Shown piece by piece: positions 6,595-16,409 of a DNA stretch of 64,000 nt (position 1 is its first letter; every line of letters starts with the position of its first letter). Position numbers and translations under genes: made by a program. A model generated the notes under the pieces. It was not told where the DNA came from. It did not search any database and worked only from the letters and a program-made list of their open reading frames with translations. This stretch comes from CALSMU01 sp965230225 (lineage in GTDB: Bacteria; Bacteroidota; Bacteroidia; Flavobacteriales_D; Parvicellaceae), in NCBI GenBank assembly GCA_965230225.1, contig CBDDKM010000006.1, forward strand, positions 434,001-498,000. Reading direction: 5' to 3'.

Positions 6595-9081
6595 TTACTC
6601 AATAATTAGCTTTCGAGTGCCAACAAGTTCTTGACCAGAATATACTCGTAAAAAATACACTCCACTGTTCAAGTTACCTCTATTAATTTCAAAAACTCTT
6701 TCCTTACCTATCTTCTCCTGCTTTATTACCTTTCCTTGCAAGTCTATTATTTGAAATTCAAGATATTGCTCTGAAGTAGCACCAATTGGTATTTTAACTA
6801 CAGTTGAATTACTAAAAGGATTAGGAGCTAAGGATAATTGATTGTCCTGAATTAGATCATCTGAATTAGACGACAAAATAACATAGGTATTGATTGTTGT
6901 ATTAGTTATAATTGGTGGATTGTAATCAAAAAATATTTCAGCGAAATTTTTAATTTGATCACCTTCTACTACTCCAGGTTTACTCTCAATTCGGTATTTA
7001 ATGTACCCCATACTTCCCAAATAATTGACGTTGCTATCTGGTAGTAGTATGTTGTCAAATTTAAATTCTAACATATTATTGCCAATCAAATTCAGAGATA
7101 CATCATGGCTCGAAGCCAATACATTTAATGTAGAAAGTTCTAAATGGCTATCTATTTCATCCCGTATATATATGTTGAACGCAGTATCAGAGCCTGTATT
7201 TTGAAAATGAATGGTATATGTAAATTGATCAACATCCATTTCAATTAATCCAGAGTTGTTATTAGATGTATCTCCTGTTGGTGTTACTTCTTTTATATTG
7301 GGGTCATATGCCGCTGTTATTTCAACGAAAATTGAGTCTCTATTGTTTGTTAAGTCCGGATCTGTATTGGTTATGGTCCCTACCCCACTTGTTTGAAGAA
7401 TGGTACCAAGTAAATTTATATCTGCCGGAACATCGAAGTATAATTCTGCATTTTTAAATTCATTAACATTTAAATTACCAACATTCCAGGTAAAGCTATT
7501 TAAACCTGTGTTAATTAAAGGTACTGTCGCAGTATTATATAGTAAAATACTATCCCAATTAATCTCAACACTTGCATTCAAGGATGTAGTTCCAATGTTT
7601 TTTGCATTGACATATAACACCGTTTCAAAACCTACCCTGGCTGGCCCTTGAGTAATTGACAATTGTAGGTCCTCTATGTTTGGTATTACATGTAGTCCAA
7701 AATCATTGTTGCCATAGGTTTGCCCGCTTTGAACATTTAATGTAATTCCTGAAGGGTTACAAACGTTTGTTTGCCATGGTATACTTGGGGCATTTAGTGA
7801 ATAATTACCTGGTGTGACCCACTTCTGGTAATAACCTGAAGAATCACACATAATATATTGGTTTGGCTGTAAAGTTATTATAGCATTTGCCATACCTGGC
7901 TCGGAATTGTTAATGCAATCTTGATTTTGATCATTAAAAACAGTTCCTGAGATTAAACTACATTCTATACTATCGCACAGTTTTGCCATCCCATAAATAG
8001 ATGTTCCACAAGAAGTAGACATACACGAGAACATTAAATCATTTCTATAATTAAATAAATGGTTGGCATTAGAAGGAGCATAAAAGTCAGATAACCTGGT
8101 TATGCTATGATCTTGTTCAAATTTAGAAACCCTTATACGAGATACATTGGAGATTGAATCATAAAACTCACCTGACACAAAGAGTTGGTTATTAAGAGTT
8201 GCCAATTCAAAGACCTGGCTGAAACATGAAGAATCCGTAAGTAAGTTTCCCCATTGACCATTACTTAAATATGAAATTTTATTTGCACAATTTCCCGAGA
8301 TATACCGATAAGAATGGGCAAATAAACAAGTGTCTGAAGATGCCAGGTGTAACACTCCAAGATCGCTTATTGAAACTGGCAGCCAATTATTTCCGTCCCA
8401 GGCTGCAATATTTTTATTGGAAACAGTTGTACTCATTTCAAAATTGCCGCCTACATATAGTAAACTATCATGTACTTCTAACGCAAATCCACTTGCATAC
8501 GCATACCCCGCAGGATATGGAGCTTCCAGTCCTAACCCTAAAGACATCCAGTTATTCCCATCATATTTCGCTATTCCATTAAAACTTACTAAAGAAGGAT
8601 CTACATATGATCCACAAATGTAGAGTTCACCTTTATACCGTTCCATATCACGGACTACCCTGGTAAATCCACCTGGGGGAAGAAGCGTATCTATTGCGGA
8701 TACGTTATTCCAAACGGTGTCATTAAAATATGCTATGTTGGTCCAATTAAATCCAATGGAAAAATCACCACCAATGAAATATTTGTCGTCATATATTTTA
8801 AAACAATGGATCGTCCCGTTGCATTGAAAACTCGTTATTGTGTCCCAGGCGTTGTTTAAAGTGTCTAATTTTAATATTTCATAGTTGCCAACATTCAATG
8901 ATGTAAGAAGATATAGTTCATCATTTATAGTGTCGGAATAATGGACCACAGATAATGAGTCTAAATTATTATTAGGTAGCTGGGGTTCTGCACTAGTCCA
9001 AACATTTAAAGGGTCGCAATGATATTGACTTTTAGCACAAAATGAAAAAACGAAAAAAAAGAGGATAGCAGAATATTTCAT
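6595..9081 (-). CDS. Large secreted T9SS type A protein with SdrD-B-like and DUF11/DUF7619-like domains
   Basis: 828 residues with a signal peptide (FFFVFSFCAKSQ). The first ~370 residues hold repeated YNGxW / VGGNF-type units that look like a kelch or beta-propeller surface module. About 375-460 is an SdrD-B/Cna-like domain (GTVFNDQNQDCINNSEPGM). About 465-690 holds two DUF11/DUF7619-type beta-sandwich domains (DPNIKEV, FTYTIHFQNTGSDTAFNI). The last ~80 residues are the T9SS type A signal (LAPNPFSNSTVVKI, GVYFLRVYS, KLIIE). The protein is expected on the cell surface or outside. It is alone on its strand, with no clear promoter. Confidence 0.9.
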   Translation of the reverse strand: MKYSAILFFFVFSFCAKSQYHCDPLNVWTSAEPQLPNNNLDSLSVVHYSDTINDELYLLTSLNVGNYEILKLDTLNNAWDTITSFQCNGTIHCFKIYDDKYFIGGDFSIGFNWTNIAYFNDTVWNNVSAIDTLLPPGGFTRVVRDMERYKGELYICGSYVDPSLVSFNGIAKYDGNNWMSLGLGLEAPYPAGYAYASGFALEVHDSLLYVGGNFEMSTTVSNKNIAAWDGNNWLPVSISDLGVLHLASSDTCLFAHSYRYISGNCANKISYLSNGQWGNLLTDSSCFSQVFELATLNNQLFVSGEFYDSISNVSRIRVSKFEQDHSITRLSDFYAPSNANHLFNYRNDLMFSCMSTSCGTSIYGMAKLCDSIECSLISGTVFNDQNQDCINNSEPGMANAIITLQPNQYIMCDSSGYYQKWVTPGNYSLNAPSIPWQTNVCNPSGITLNVQSGQTYGNNDFGLHVIPNIEDLQLSITQGPARVGFETVLYVNAKNIGTTSLNASVEINWDSILLYNTATVPLINTGLNSFTWNVGNLNVNEFKNAELYFDVPADINLLGTILQTSGVGTITNTDPDLTNNRDSIFVEITAAYDPNIKEVTPTGDTSNNNSGLIEMDVDQFTYTIHFQNTGSDTAFNIYIRDEIDSHLELSTLNVLASSHDVSLNLIGNNMLEFKFDNILLPDSNVNYLGSMGYIKYRIESKPGVVEGDQIKNFAEIFFDYNPPIITNTTINTYVILSSNSDDLIQDNQLSLAPNPFSNSTVVKIPIGATSEQYLEFQIIDLQGKVIKQEKIGKERVFEINRGNLNSGVYFLRVYSGQELVGTRKLIIE

Positions 9082-9378
9082 AGGGTGTAGGTTTTAGCGA
9101 TAATAAGTGTAATAAGCCTTTTCACTTTTGATTAGGTTGGTAGTAATAAATTTAGGCAGAATAAGATAGAAATACCTCCTCCTTGAGACAATGGTTGTTT
9201 CCAATTATCTGGCGGTCAATATTGGAAGGTTTATCTGGAATCCCCTCTCCCAATTAATACAAGCAGGAGCAAAATAATACACTACATCTCATTTTCAATG
9301 CTTTATAAATTTTGTTAAATATTTGTTAACGCGGCATGATTGTTGTTTCAATTGAGGCAAATAAAAAATTTAATTGCC

Positions 9379-10281
9379 ATGAAAATTTTTACCCACAGCA
9401 TGATTGTAGTGTTGACGCTACTCTTTTTTCAAAATTGTACCATTATTAGACCCGGAGAGGTTGGTGTAGATGTTAAACTTGGTAAGGCCAGACCCAAACT
9501 ACTGGAACCCGGACCACACCATTTCGCCCCTAAAGTATTTAGGCATGTAGTACGCTACGAAACCCGTACCATTAACCACAACAAAGAGTTTCACTTTCAC
9601 TCCAAAGAAGGAATTTATGTAGATGCAGACATTACTATCCTTTATCACATTAACCGAGATTCTATTTTAAGTGTTCACCGAAACTACGGTCCACGATACG
9701 AAAGCTTGTTAGTGGATGATTATGTAGAAACCAACCTGAGAAAAATTGGTTTGAAATACGATGCTCAGGACCTGATTACAGTGCGTTCTGAAATTGAATT
9801 GGATTTGATGACTAGGTTGAAGGAAGTACTGGAAACCAGAGGGATTGTTATAGAAAGTGTAATTCTAAAAGATTTTCATCTACCTCCTGGTATTATCGAA
9901 ACCATTCAGGCACGATTAAAAGCAGAGGAAATTGCCAAGAAAACCAATGTGGAGAACAAAGTTGCCAGAGAGCGTTTGGATTTTCAAATTGAAAAAGGAA
10001 TGAAGGAAAAAGAACTGGAAATTGCCAAACAGCGTATGGATCTGGAGTTTGCTTTAGAAAGACAAAAGCTGGAGGCAGAGAGAATTGTTGTTCAGGCCGA
10101 AGCGGAAAAGAAAAGGCAAGAGCTAGAGAACTCTACCATTACCGACCAAATGATCAAGTTAAGAGCCATTGAGCTCAGTGCAGAAGCCCTAAAATCGAAC
10201 TCTAAAATAATCCTTACAGATGGTAAAACCCCCATTGTTTTAGGAGGCAACGGAATAAGCTTAACCAGCTTTGATCCTTGA
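9379..10281 (+). CDS. Prohibitin/SPFH (Band 7) family lipoprotein
   Basis: 300 residues from the ATG at 9379; a TTG 39 bases earlier is in frame but would spoil the signal peptide. The N-terminus ends in FFQNC, a lipoprotein signal. Residues ~20-190 form the SPFH domain (RPGEVGVDVKLG, EGIYVDADITILYHI, LPPGIIETIQARLKAEE), and residues ~195-260 form a long charged coiled coil. Prohibitin-like proteins assemble into ring or cage complexes at membranes and modulate proteases. Anchoring by lipid instead of a membrane helix is somewhat unusual. Monocistronic, closed by a strong terminator. Confidence 0.85.
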   Translation: MKIFTHSMIVVLTLLFFQNCTIIRPGEVGVDVKLGKARPKLLEPGPHHFAPKVFRHVVRYETRTINHNKEFHFHSKEGIYVDADITILYHINRDSILSVHRNYGPRYESLLVDDYVETNLRKIGLKYDAQDLITVRSEIELDLMTRLKEVLETRGIVIESVILKDFHLPPGIIETIQARLKAEEIAKKTNVENKVARERLDFQIEKGMKEKELEIAKQRMDLEFALERQKLEAERIVVQAEAEKKRQELENSTITDQMIKLRAIELSAEALKSNSKIILTDGKTPIVLGGNGISLTSFDP

Positions 10282-10306
10282 TTTATAGAGTGAGTTTATA
10301 TAAAGT

Positions 10307-10334
10307 AACCCTGGCGGAATCGTCAGGGTTTTTT
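10307..10334. terminator. Strong terminator between convergent genes
   Basis: AACCCTG (10307-10313) pairs with CAGGGTT (10324-10330). With the inner GCG/CGT pairs it makes a ~10-bp stem with loop GAAT, followed by TTTT. It ends five bases before the stop of the convergent lipoprotein gene. Confidence 0.85.
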
Positions 10335-10338
10335 ATTT

Positions 10339-10812
10339 CTAGTACAATGGTACTCCAGTCATGTCGATATGATATGTAGCTTCCTGAATTAAATCAAAAC
10401 GATAACTACTATCGTTAATATGATGGTACCCGTTAAGAGGTAATTGTTCTAGGTTTTGGTTGCCAAAATTGTATTTCAGGTGCCCTTCTTCATTCAGTAC
10501 CTGCCCGTAATACCCACCACCGGTAACGTTGTCCCACACAATATACAACTCCCCCATTTGAGTTCCCATAGACACTTCTCCTATTGTTACCAAACTACTT
10601 TCGCTGGTTTGTAATTCTGGAACCATTTCACCATTAGGACCATTGGGAACATATACCCAGCTTTCGGTATGGGTGGTATAAGTAAACTCCCACGGACCAA
10701 AGTATTTCTCTAAGGAATGGTCGTAAGGTGGTGCAATTTCAATGGGGTCTTCCTGAATGCAGGAACTTATAAACATTAATGCAAAAAGTATAGAAAGTAG
10801 TCTTAAGGTCAT
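10339..10812 (-). CDS. Hypothetical lipoprotein
   Basis: 157 residues from the ATG at 10812 (a GTG at 10842 is in frame). The signal MTLRLLSILFALMFISSC is a classical lipobox. The mature part is beta-rich with many aromatic residues (FGPWEFTYTTHTESW, GGGYYGQV) and resembles the small lipocalin-like or META-like lipoproteins common in Bacteroidota. No family can be named. It follows the TolC-type gene on the same strand by 69 bases and could be read from the export operon, or from its own promoter. Confidence 0.7.
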   Translation of the reverse strand: MTLRLLSILFALMFISSCIQEDPIEIAPPYDHSLEKYFGPWEFTYTTHTESWVYVPNGPNGEMVPELQTSESSLVTIGEVSMGTQMGELYIVWDNVTGGGYYGQVLNEEGHLKYNFGNQNLEQLPLNGYHHINDSSYRFDLIQEATYHIDMTGVPLY

Positions 10813-10881
10813 CTTTTGAGGGTTTATTCTCTTTAAAAACACGATCCTAATCTACCAGTTGTCTGCTATATTGCTTTTTCT

Positions 10882-12261
10882 CTATTGCCACTTTTGCGAA
10901 GCCCAGTTATACTCCAACATTCCCAATACATTTGCATAGCGATACTCCAACGCTTTTAATTGAGCGTCTAATGCATTGATGTCTCTTTGATTTAAAAGAA
11001 ACAATGAGCTCTCTCCGTTGTTAAACAGAATGGTTTCAGAATCTAATAATTGTACATAATTATTGGTAGCCTGTGCTTGAATCAGGTTTTGCTCATAACT
11101 CATTTGCCAGGAGTTATAGGCTTTAACAATTTTCATCTTAACTTGAGCTTGCTTATTATGCATACTATACTGAGCATCTTTAAGCTTTATTTCCATTAAA
11201 TGTGTTTTCCCCCTCGCCTTTCGATTCAAAATAGGATAACTCACTGTAGCTCCCCAATTATAGTTAGCCTGTTCATAGCTAATATCTCCAGGGATATTAT
11301 TAGCCAAAGCATTGTATTTCAACTTTAACTCAGGCTTTAACGCCTCCTTCTGTAAGCGATAATCGATCTTAGCACGATCAATTTTGTTGGTGCTCATCAA
11401 ATACTCCGGATGATTCATAACCAATTGCTCCGAAACTCCAATTGTTTGCTCTATGGGCTCTACTCTATCCGGTAACTCCTCAGGAATAATGGTTTCCGTC
11501 ATTTCTAAAGGAACAAATCCCTCTAACCACAAAAAGGTATTCAATGAAGCTTTCTTGTTGTTCAATTCCAATTGTGTGACTCTAAACTTAATTTCCCTTT
11601 CTTGTAGCTGAATTTGAGCTTTCAGAGTATCTACCATCGGTTTATCTCCCAATAGAGCTTTATCCCTAATGGCTTTAAACCTCAATTCTGCCGCTTCTAC
11701 CGATTGTTTTACCACTTCGTTTTTCCAATGGGCCTTACTCCACTCCCAATAGGCTTTTTCGGCATCTAATCTCAATTGATTTAAAGCCAATCTTTGTTCT
11801 AATAATGCACTTTCCTGAATGATTTTAGCTTGTTGTAAATCGGCTCTACGTTGGTCCAACAACAGTCCTTTCCCCAGGTTAACACTCAAACCGGCATTCC
11901 ACAATCCTTGCTCATAGGTGTAAGACTCAGGGTTTAATCGAACTCCTTCGTTAGCTTGATACCCGGCAACTGCTTCTATACCAAACCAGGTGGGTACTTT
12001 TAATTGTCCTCTCAAATAGCTGTAGTACTGCTTCCCATCCAGGTATTTCTGGTGTAAATGACCATCCAATTTGGGGTCAAACCCTCCTTTGGCCATCATC
12101 AACACGTTATCTCCTGTTTTCTTTAATAACTCTGCTTGATAAGCTACAGGATGATGTTTAAATACCATTTCCAGAAACTCTTGTTTGTTGAAAACAGAAT
12201 CCGATTGGGCCATTCCCCAGCTACACCACAATAAAAACCAGAGCGTTAATCTTGTTTTCAT
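10882..12261 (-). CDS. TolC-family outer-membrane channel protein
   Basis: 459 residues, signal peptide MKTRLTLWFLLWCSWGMAQ. Two long helical repeats rich in K/Q/L (residues ~140-240 and ~340-450), each preceded by beta-strand segments, give the TolC/OEP pattern of a trimeric outer-membrane channel with a periplasmic tunnel. Its start overlaps the stop of the HlyD-like gene by four bases (12258-12261), so the two are co-translated. It is the outer-membrane part of a tripartite export system with the adaptor and ABC protein upstream. Confidence 0.85.
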   Translation of the reverse strand: MKTRLTLWFLLWCSWGMAQSDSVFNKQEFLEMVFKHHPVAYQAELLKKTGDNVLMMAKGGFDPKLDGHLHQKYLDGKQYYSYLRGQLKVPTWFGIEAVAGYQANEGVRLNPESYTYEQGLWNAGLSVNLGKGLLLDQRRADLQQAKIIQESALLEQRLALNQLRLDAEKAYWEWSKAHWKNEVVKQSVEAAELRFKAIRDKALLGDKPMVDTLKAQIQLQEREIKFRVTQLELNNKKASLNTFLWLEGFVPLEMTETIIPEELPDRVEPIEQTIGVSEQLVMNHPEYLMSTNKIDRAKIDYRLQKEALKPELKLKYNALANNIPGDISYEQANYNWGATVSYPILNRKARGKTHLMEIKLKDAQYSMHNKQAQVKMKIVKAYNSWQMSYEQNLIQAQATNNYVQLLDSETILFNNGESSLFLLNQRDINALDAQLKALEYRYANVLGMLEYNWASQKWQ

Positions 12262-13613
12262 TTCTTCTCCTTTTTTGGTTCCACTTTCTCCCCTCCCTGA
12301 TAATACTCAGGAGGGAATCCGTTAATGTTTCGCCATAGCTCATACCAGATAGGTACATCGTTCAATAAGATCATAATGTTGGCCCCTCCTCCAAAACGAA
12401 GTGCTTCCGGCCAGGCATAATCATCCTTATCCGGCTCTACCAATACCCTATACTTTCCATTGGCACTAATGTATTGGTCAATGGCATAGATCTTTCCTCC
12501 ATAAGTACCATGACTGGCATTGGGCCATCCGGAAAATACAATAGCCGGCCACCCATCAAACTGAATTCTTACCTTCTCTCCTAACTTCATCAATGGTAAA
12601 TCGATGGGCTCTACATATAAAGCAACAGCTAATTCATATTCCCTTGGCATTAGGGTTAGTATCTCCTGCCCTTCTTTTACAATCTCCCCTATTCCACTGG
12701 CCATGGTTTTAGTAATGTAACCATCCTGCGGAGCGGTAATGTAGTATAAACCATTTCTATAGCTGTAGTTGCTGTATTGGTTCTCCAGTTTACTCAAGCC
12801 GGTTTCCGTATCCAGCTTCTGAGAAATGGTAGATAGCCTTTCGGACTGAACTTTATTGATGTCTGCATCGAATTTTACTTTAATATTTGATCGTTCTACC
12901 TGTAAATTCAATAGCTCGTTCTGGCTGTTAAACCACTTGTTTCGGGCAGAAGTCTCTTTGGCTAAAGCATCCTGTAACTTTAAGTTTCTGGTCTCTAAAT
13001 CCGTAAGCGACTTAAGGCCAAGTTGATACAAGCTATCTTGTCGGTTATAGCGGTACTGAGCTGTGGTAAGATTGATCTTTGCCGTTTCGTAAGCAATGCT
13101 GTCTATTTGAACCTTTAGCTGTGCTTGTTGAAGTTTAATAGCATTTTGAGACATTTTTAGTTCCCTCTGCGATTGCAATATATTAAGCTGTTCTTGCTGA
13201 GCTAGTAACTTTTGATCATAAGCTTCTACCGACTGCTTTTTAAACTCTACCTGATCTTGTGTACGATCCACCAAATTAGGATCGAAATATGATTCTTTAA
13301 TCTCAGAGATCTTTAGAATGGTGTCTCCTGCATTAACGTAATCTCCCTCCTGAACAAACCACTGATCAATTCTACCACCAATAACAGAGTGTAAACTTTG
13401 TGGTTTCTGACCCGGCTTAAGAGTAGTGACATCCCCCTGAGTTCTTACGTTTTGAGTCCATGGCAAGAACATAATAACCAATCCTATTCCAAGGGTCCAG
13501 AAGATGATTTTTCGAAGAACCTTACTGGATTTTTTACTCTCTACCTTTACCAAAGTAGAGTAATTCTTTGGCAGGATGAATTTAGAAACACTGTTGTTTG
13601 AAATATTCAACAT
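12258..13613 (-). CDS. HlyD-family periplasmic adaptor protein
   Basis: 451 residues. Membrane helix at ~35-52 (FWTLGIGLVIMFLPW), then a biotinyl-lipoyl-like half (GGRIDQWFVQEGDYVNAGD), a long coiled coil (~115-280) that would dock on TolC, the second lipoyl half (APQDGYITKTMASGIGEIVKEGQ) and a C-terminal beta-barrel domain. Typical of adaptors in type I secretion and ABC export. It lies five bases after the ABC gene and overlaps the TolC gene. The N-terminal extension of ~30 residues before the membrane helix fits bacteriocin/peptide exporter adaptors. Confidence 0.88.
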   Translation of the reverse strand: MLNISNNSVSKFILPKNYSTLVKVESKKSSKVLRKIIFWTLGIGLVIMFLPWTQNVRTQGDVTTLKPGQKPQSLHSVIGGRIDQWFVQEGDYVNAGDTILKISEIKESYFDPNLVDRTQDQVEFKKQSVEAYDQKLLAQQEQLNILQSQRELKMSQNAIKLQQAQLKVQIDSIAYETAKINLTTAQYRYNRQDSLYQLGLKSLTDLETRNLKLQDALAKETSARNKWFNSQNELLNLQVERSNIKVKFDADINKVQSERLSTISQKLDTETGLSKLENQYSNYSYRNGLYYITAPQDGYITKTMASGIGEIVKEGQEILTLMPREYELAVALYVEPIDLPLMKLGEKVRIQFDGWPAIVFSGWPNASHGTYGGKIYAIDQYISANGKYRVLVEPDKDDYAWPEALRFGGGANIMILLNDVPIWYELWRNINGFPPEYYQGGEKVEPKKEKK

Positions 13614-13618
13614 GACAA

Positions 13619-15292
13619 TTACTTTATTTCGATTAATGACTGATTATCAGACTTGATAACTCTATTTACTTTGTTGATCAATTCAAGGTCTCTGGAAGCC
13701 ATAACAAGGGTCCAATGATGCGAAGGGTCTGTTAGGAAATCCATGATTTCATCCCTTTCATCTTCCACCATAGAGGTAAAAGCATCCTTGATGAGCAACA
13801 GCTTTGGCTTATCCGCAATGCATCTTGCCAAAATCAAACGATCCACAATCCCTTTAGAAAACTGTTTTCCCTGAGGATGAATCATGGTATTGTAACCATT
13901 TGGCAGACTCTTCACAAAGTCCTCCAGGTTTAGGTTCTTAACCGCCCACTGTACATTCTCAAAGGTGGCTTTTTCGCGCCCCATAGTAATGTTTTCAAGT
14001 AAAGTTCCCTCAAACAAGAGTTCGTCCATTAAACAGTCTCCAATTACTGATCTAAGCTTGTTGGGATTGAAATTACCAATGGACACTCCATTAAAGGATA
14101 CTGAACCGGATTCCAATGGGTATAACCCCGCCAACAAGTACAGTAAAGTCGTTTTACCAGAGTCTGAATCTCCGGTAACCAATACCTTCTCTCCTGCTTT
14201 AATCTTTAAGTTAGCTCCTTTAAAAATGTAGTTTCTTTGCTCTGGGTATTTGAAGTAAAGGTCCTTAAGCTCGAGCGACAATCCTCCATTTACTTTTACA
14301 TTATTGATGTCCATACCATCAGCAGCTTCTAAGGCTAAATCGGTTACCTGTCCTACTTTTTCTAATGAAGTAAGTACATCGTAAATGGTTTCCAGGCTCA
14401 AGATGAGCTTCTCTACAGATCCAAGTACCAAAAGAATAATGATCTCTGCTGCTACAAACTGTCCGATGTTCATTTGCTGATCCATAACCAGAATACTCCC
14501 AACAATTAGTAGTCCTGCCGCAACCAATACCTTAAATACAATCATTAGAATGTACTGGTACTTCAGAATTTTAAAGTGATCATCTCTGGCTTCTACATAA
14601 GAGCTTACAGACTCGTTAGTTCTTTCGATGGGTAAATCGGTTTCTCCCGCCAGTTTAAAGCTTACACTGGTTCTTGCTAACTCCTCCAGCCAATGAGCCA
14701 CCTGGTACTTTCCTTTAGATTCACTTAAACTGGTAGAAAGCCCTCTTTTAGAAGTTAGCTTAAAGATGGAATATACCAGAACGATGAGAATAAGGCTAAA
14801 TACGATGAAAAATGGGTGATACATAGACAGTAACAACAACCCAAATATGGTTTGTATAGAAGCTGTGGAAAAGTCAATGAGTATTTTAGATAGTCCCTTT
14901 TGTACCGAAACCACATCGAAGAATCGATTCATCAGTTCCGGAGCGTAATGCTTGTACAAAGCCTCTAATTTAACTCTGGGTATACGGTAGGCAAACTCAA
15001 AAGCAGCTCTGGTAAAGATCTTTTGCTGCAGGTGCTCGGTAATCATCAATTGTTGAATTTGAAGAATACCCGTAATGATTACCCCGAGTATTACAAAGCA
15101 TACCAGGATTACCCAGGAAGTACTCATTTGACCTCCTTGTATTAAGTTAATAATGGCCTGTATTCCTACAGGAAGTGAAAGGTTAACCAGCCCATAAAAA
15201 AAGGCGTAGATGTAAACGTTTCTGATTTCTTTTTGATCCGGCTTAATTAAGCGCCAGAATCGCTGCATGGGATTCAGCGTAAGTGATTCCAT
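13619..15292 (-). CDS. ABC exporter (fused membrane and ATPase domains) with degenerate catalytic motifs
   Basis: 557 residues. The N-terminal ~320 residues form a six-helix exporter-type membrane domain; there is no C39 peptidase domain. In the ATPase domain the Walker A motif is intact (GDSDSGKT, 374-381). The signature LSGGQ is replaced by FSKGI (478-482), Walker B ends in LLLIKD (498-503) instead of LLLLDE, and the switch histidine is absent (MASRD, 531-535). The Q-loop glutamine also appears lost. It probably binds but hydrolyses ATP poorly, unless it partners another ATPase. It precedes the HlyD and TolC genes, so it belongs to a type I-like export system of unknown cargo. Confidence 0.85.
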   Translation of the reverse strand: MESLTLNPMQRFWRLIKPDQKEIRNVYIYAFFYGLVNLSLPVGIQAIINLIQGGQMSTSWVILVCFVILGVIITGILQIQQLMITEHLQQKIFTRAAFEFAYRIPRVKLEALYKHYAPELMNRFFDVVSVQKGLSKILIDFSTASIQTIFGLLLLSMYHPFFIVFSLILIVLVYSIFKLTSKRGLSTSLSESKGKYQVAHWLEELARTSVSFKLAGETDLPIERTNESVSSYVEARDDHFKILKYQYILMIVFKVLVAAGLLIVGSILVMDQQMNIGQFVAAEIIILLVLGSVEKLILSLETIYDVLTSLEKVGQVTDLALEAADGMDINNVKVNGGLSLELKDLYFKYPEQRNYIFKGANLKIKAGEKVLVTGDSDSGKTTLLYLLAGLYPLESGSVSFNGVSIGNFNPNKLRSVIGDCLMDELLFEGTLLENITMGREKATFENVQWAVKNLNLEDFVKSLPNGYNTMIHPQGKQFSKGIVDRLILARCIADKPKLLLIKDAFTSMVEDERDEIMDFLTDPSHHWTLVMASRDLELINKVNRVIKSDNQSLIEIK

Positions 15293-15362
15293 GAATGTCT
15301 GTTAAATGGTTTAAAAATGGTGAGTGAGCGAAAGTCGTAAGACTCTCAGAGTGAAGGGGTGT

Positions 15363-15677
15363 TTACCCAAGTTCGGGTGGTGGTGAATCTATTCTTTGGT
15401 AAGAATAAGTGGATTTTAACTGATAGTAAAATTCACTAGAGAACTGGTGAGCTCCCATCCCCCTATTTTCGAAAATCAATAATACTTTGTGGTCTTCCTG
15501 TTCCTCCTTTTCTTCCTCTTCTGAGGAATCTTCAACGTCAGAATCGCATTCTACCATTTCTTCAACGGTATCAATGGTCAATACATTAGAATCTACCAAT
15601 TGAACAGTGAACACCGTAAGCATTCCTAGTGCTAACGCTTGTAACAACAATAACCTTATGTTTACAATCCACTTCAT
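15363..15677 (-). CDS. Small membrane/secreted acidic protein in the export operon
   Basis: 104 residues. The N-terminal hydrophobic stretch (LLLLQALALGMLTVFTVQLV) is either a signal peptide or a single anchor. A very acidic run (about residues 38-62) and a polar C-terminus ending DSPPPELG follow. Its ATG overlaps the TetR stop (ATGA). It lies between regulator and ABC gene, so it could be an accessory or cargo-like protein of the exporter. No family recognised. Confidence 0.65.
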   Translation of the reverse strand: MKWIVNIRLLLLQALALGMLTVFTVQLVDSNVLTIDTVEEMVECDSDVEDSSEEEEKEEQEDHKVLLIFENRGMGAHQFSSEFYYQLKSTYSYQRIDSPPPELG

Positions 15678-16348
15678 TTGATTTCCTTTCTCACTAATTC
15701 CTGATAAAAAGTAGCTATGGCATCTTCTCCTTCTACTTCGTCTGTAAGTCGTGGTAAATGTTCTGCAAAAAAGCGTTGATGATGAGCACCTTCTATTACT
15801 GTAGACACCAACATGTGTGGATATTTGAAGGAAGGATTAATCTCTAGTATGATATCGCTTACCAATTCCACCACATCTTTGTATTGTAAAAAGAATCCCT
15901 TTTCGTTTTCAGCATCCACCTTCTTATTAAGGTAAATCTTGGAAGATTCGGTAATCACAATTCGATTAAGTTTTACCTCATTGATCTGAGAGAAGTTAGA
16001 GTCCTCCTCTATTTTCTCTGTTAGAATTTTAATGCAACGCTTCAATCTTTCGTTAGGGTCTTCTACGTTCATGGTGGTCATTACCAAACGGTATTCCTGC
16101 CACCCCCAGTACCATAATACCAGATACACCAGTAAATGGTGTTTACTTTCGAAATAGCGATAAACAGAAGCCTCCGTAGATTGTATAGAACAAGCTAGTT
16201 TCTTAAATGTAAAATCTTCGAAACCAATTTCGTCAATCAAGTCAATGCTACCCTGAACAATCTTTTTCCCCAACGTTGAAGAGTCCGGATGCTTCAGAAA
16301 AACATTCTCATTAACCTTAATACTGATCTTATTTCGAAAGTTTTGCAC
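15674..16348 (-). CDS. TetR-family transcriptional regulator of the export operon
   Basis: 224 residues, GTG start at 16348. The N-terminal helix-turn-helix lies at ~24-76 (GKKIVQGSIDLIDEIGFEDF, then ASVYRYFESKHHLL, the recognition helix end). The C-terminal ligand domain is helical and diverged, and the inducer is unknown. First gene of the operon TetR, small acidic protein, ABC, HlyD, TolC. Two matching palindromes at its promoter (16379-16391 and 16410-16422) are the likely binding sites, so the operon is probably self-repressed and opened by a ligand. Confidence 0.85.
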   Translation of the reverse strand: MQNFRNKISIKVNENVFLKHPDSSTLGKKIVQGSIDLIDEIGFEDFTFKKLACSIQSTEASVYRYFESKHHLLVYLVLWYWGWQEYRLVMTTMNVEDPNERLKRCIKILTEKIEEDSNFSQINEVKLNRIVITESSKIYLNKKVDAENEKGFFLQYKDVVELVSDIILEINPSFKYPHMLVSTVIEGAHHQRFFAEHLPRLTDEVEGEDAIATFYQELVRKEIK

Positions 16349-16370
16349 TTGTCTATTGTAATATTCTGTG

Positions 16371-16402
16371 CAAAAATAATAGTATTACTATCAATATCAA
16401 AA
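16371..16402 (-). promoter_or_regulatory. Promoter of the TetR/export operon
   Basis: On the minus strand, TTTTG (16402-16398) and TATTTTTG (16378-16371) are separated by 19 bases, a full Bacteroidota -33/-7 promoter. The GTG start lies 22 bases downstream. Confidence 0.75.
16379..16391. promoter_or_regulatory. TetR operator 1
   Basis: ATAGTATTACTAT, a perfect 6-1-6 palindrome lying between the -33 and -7 boxes. Occupation would block the promoter. Confidence 0.65.
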
Positions 16403-16409
16403 TAAAACT

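Noticed and set aside
7266..8623. Several plus-strand ORFs of 60-100 codons
   Set aside because: They lie wholly inside the 828-residue T9SS gene on the other strand and show no protein-like features.
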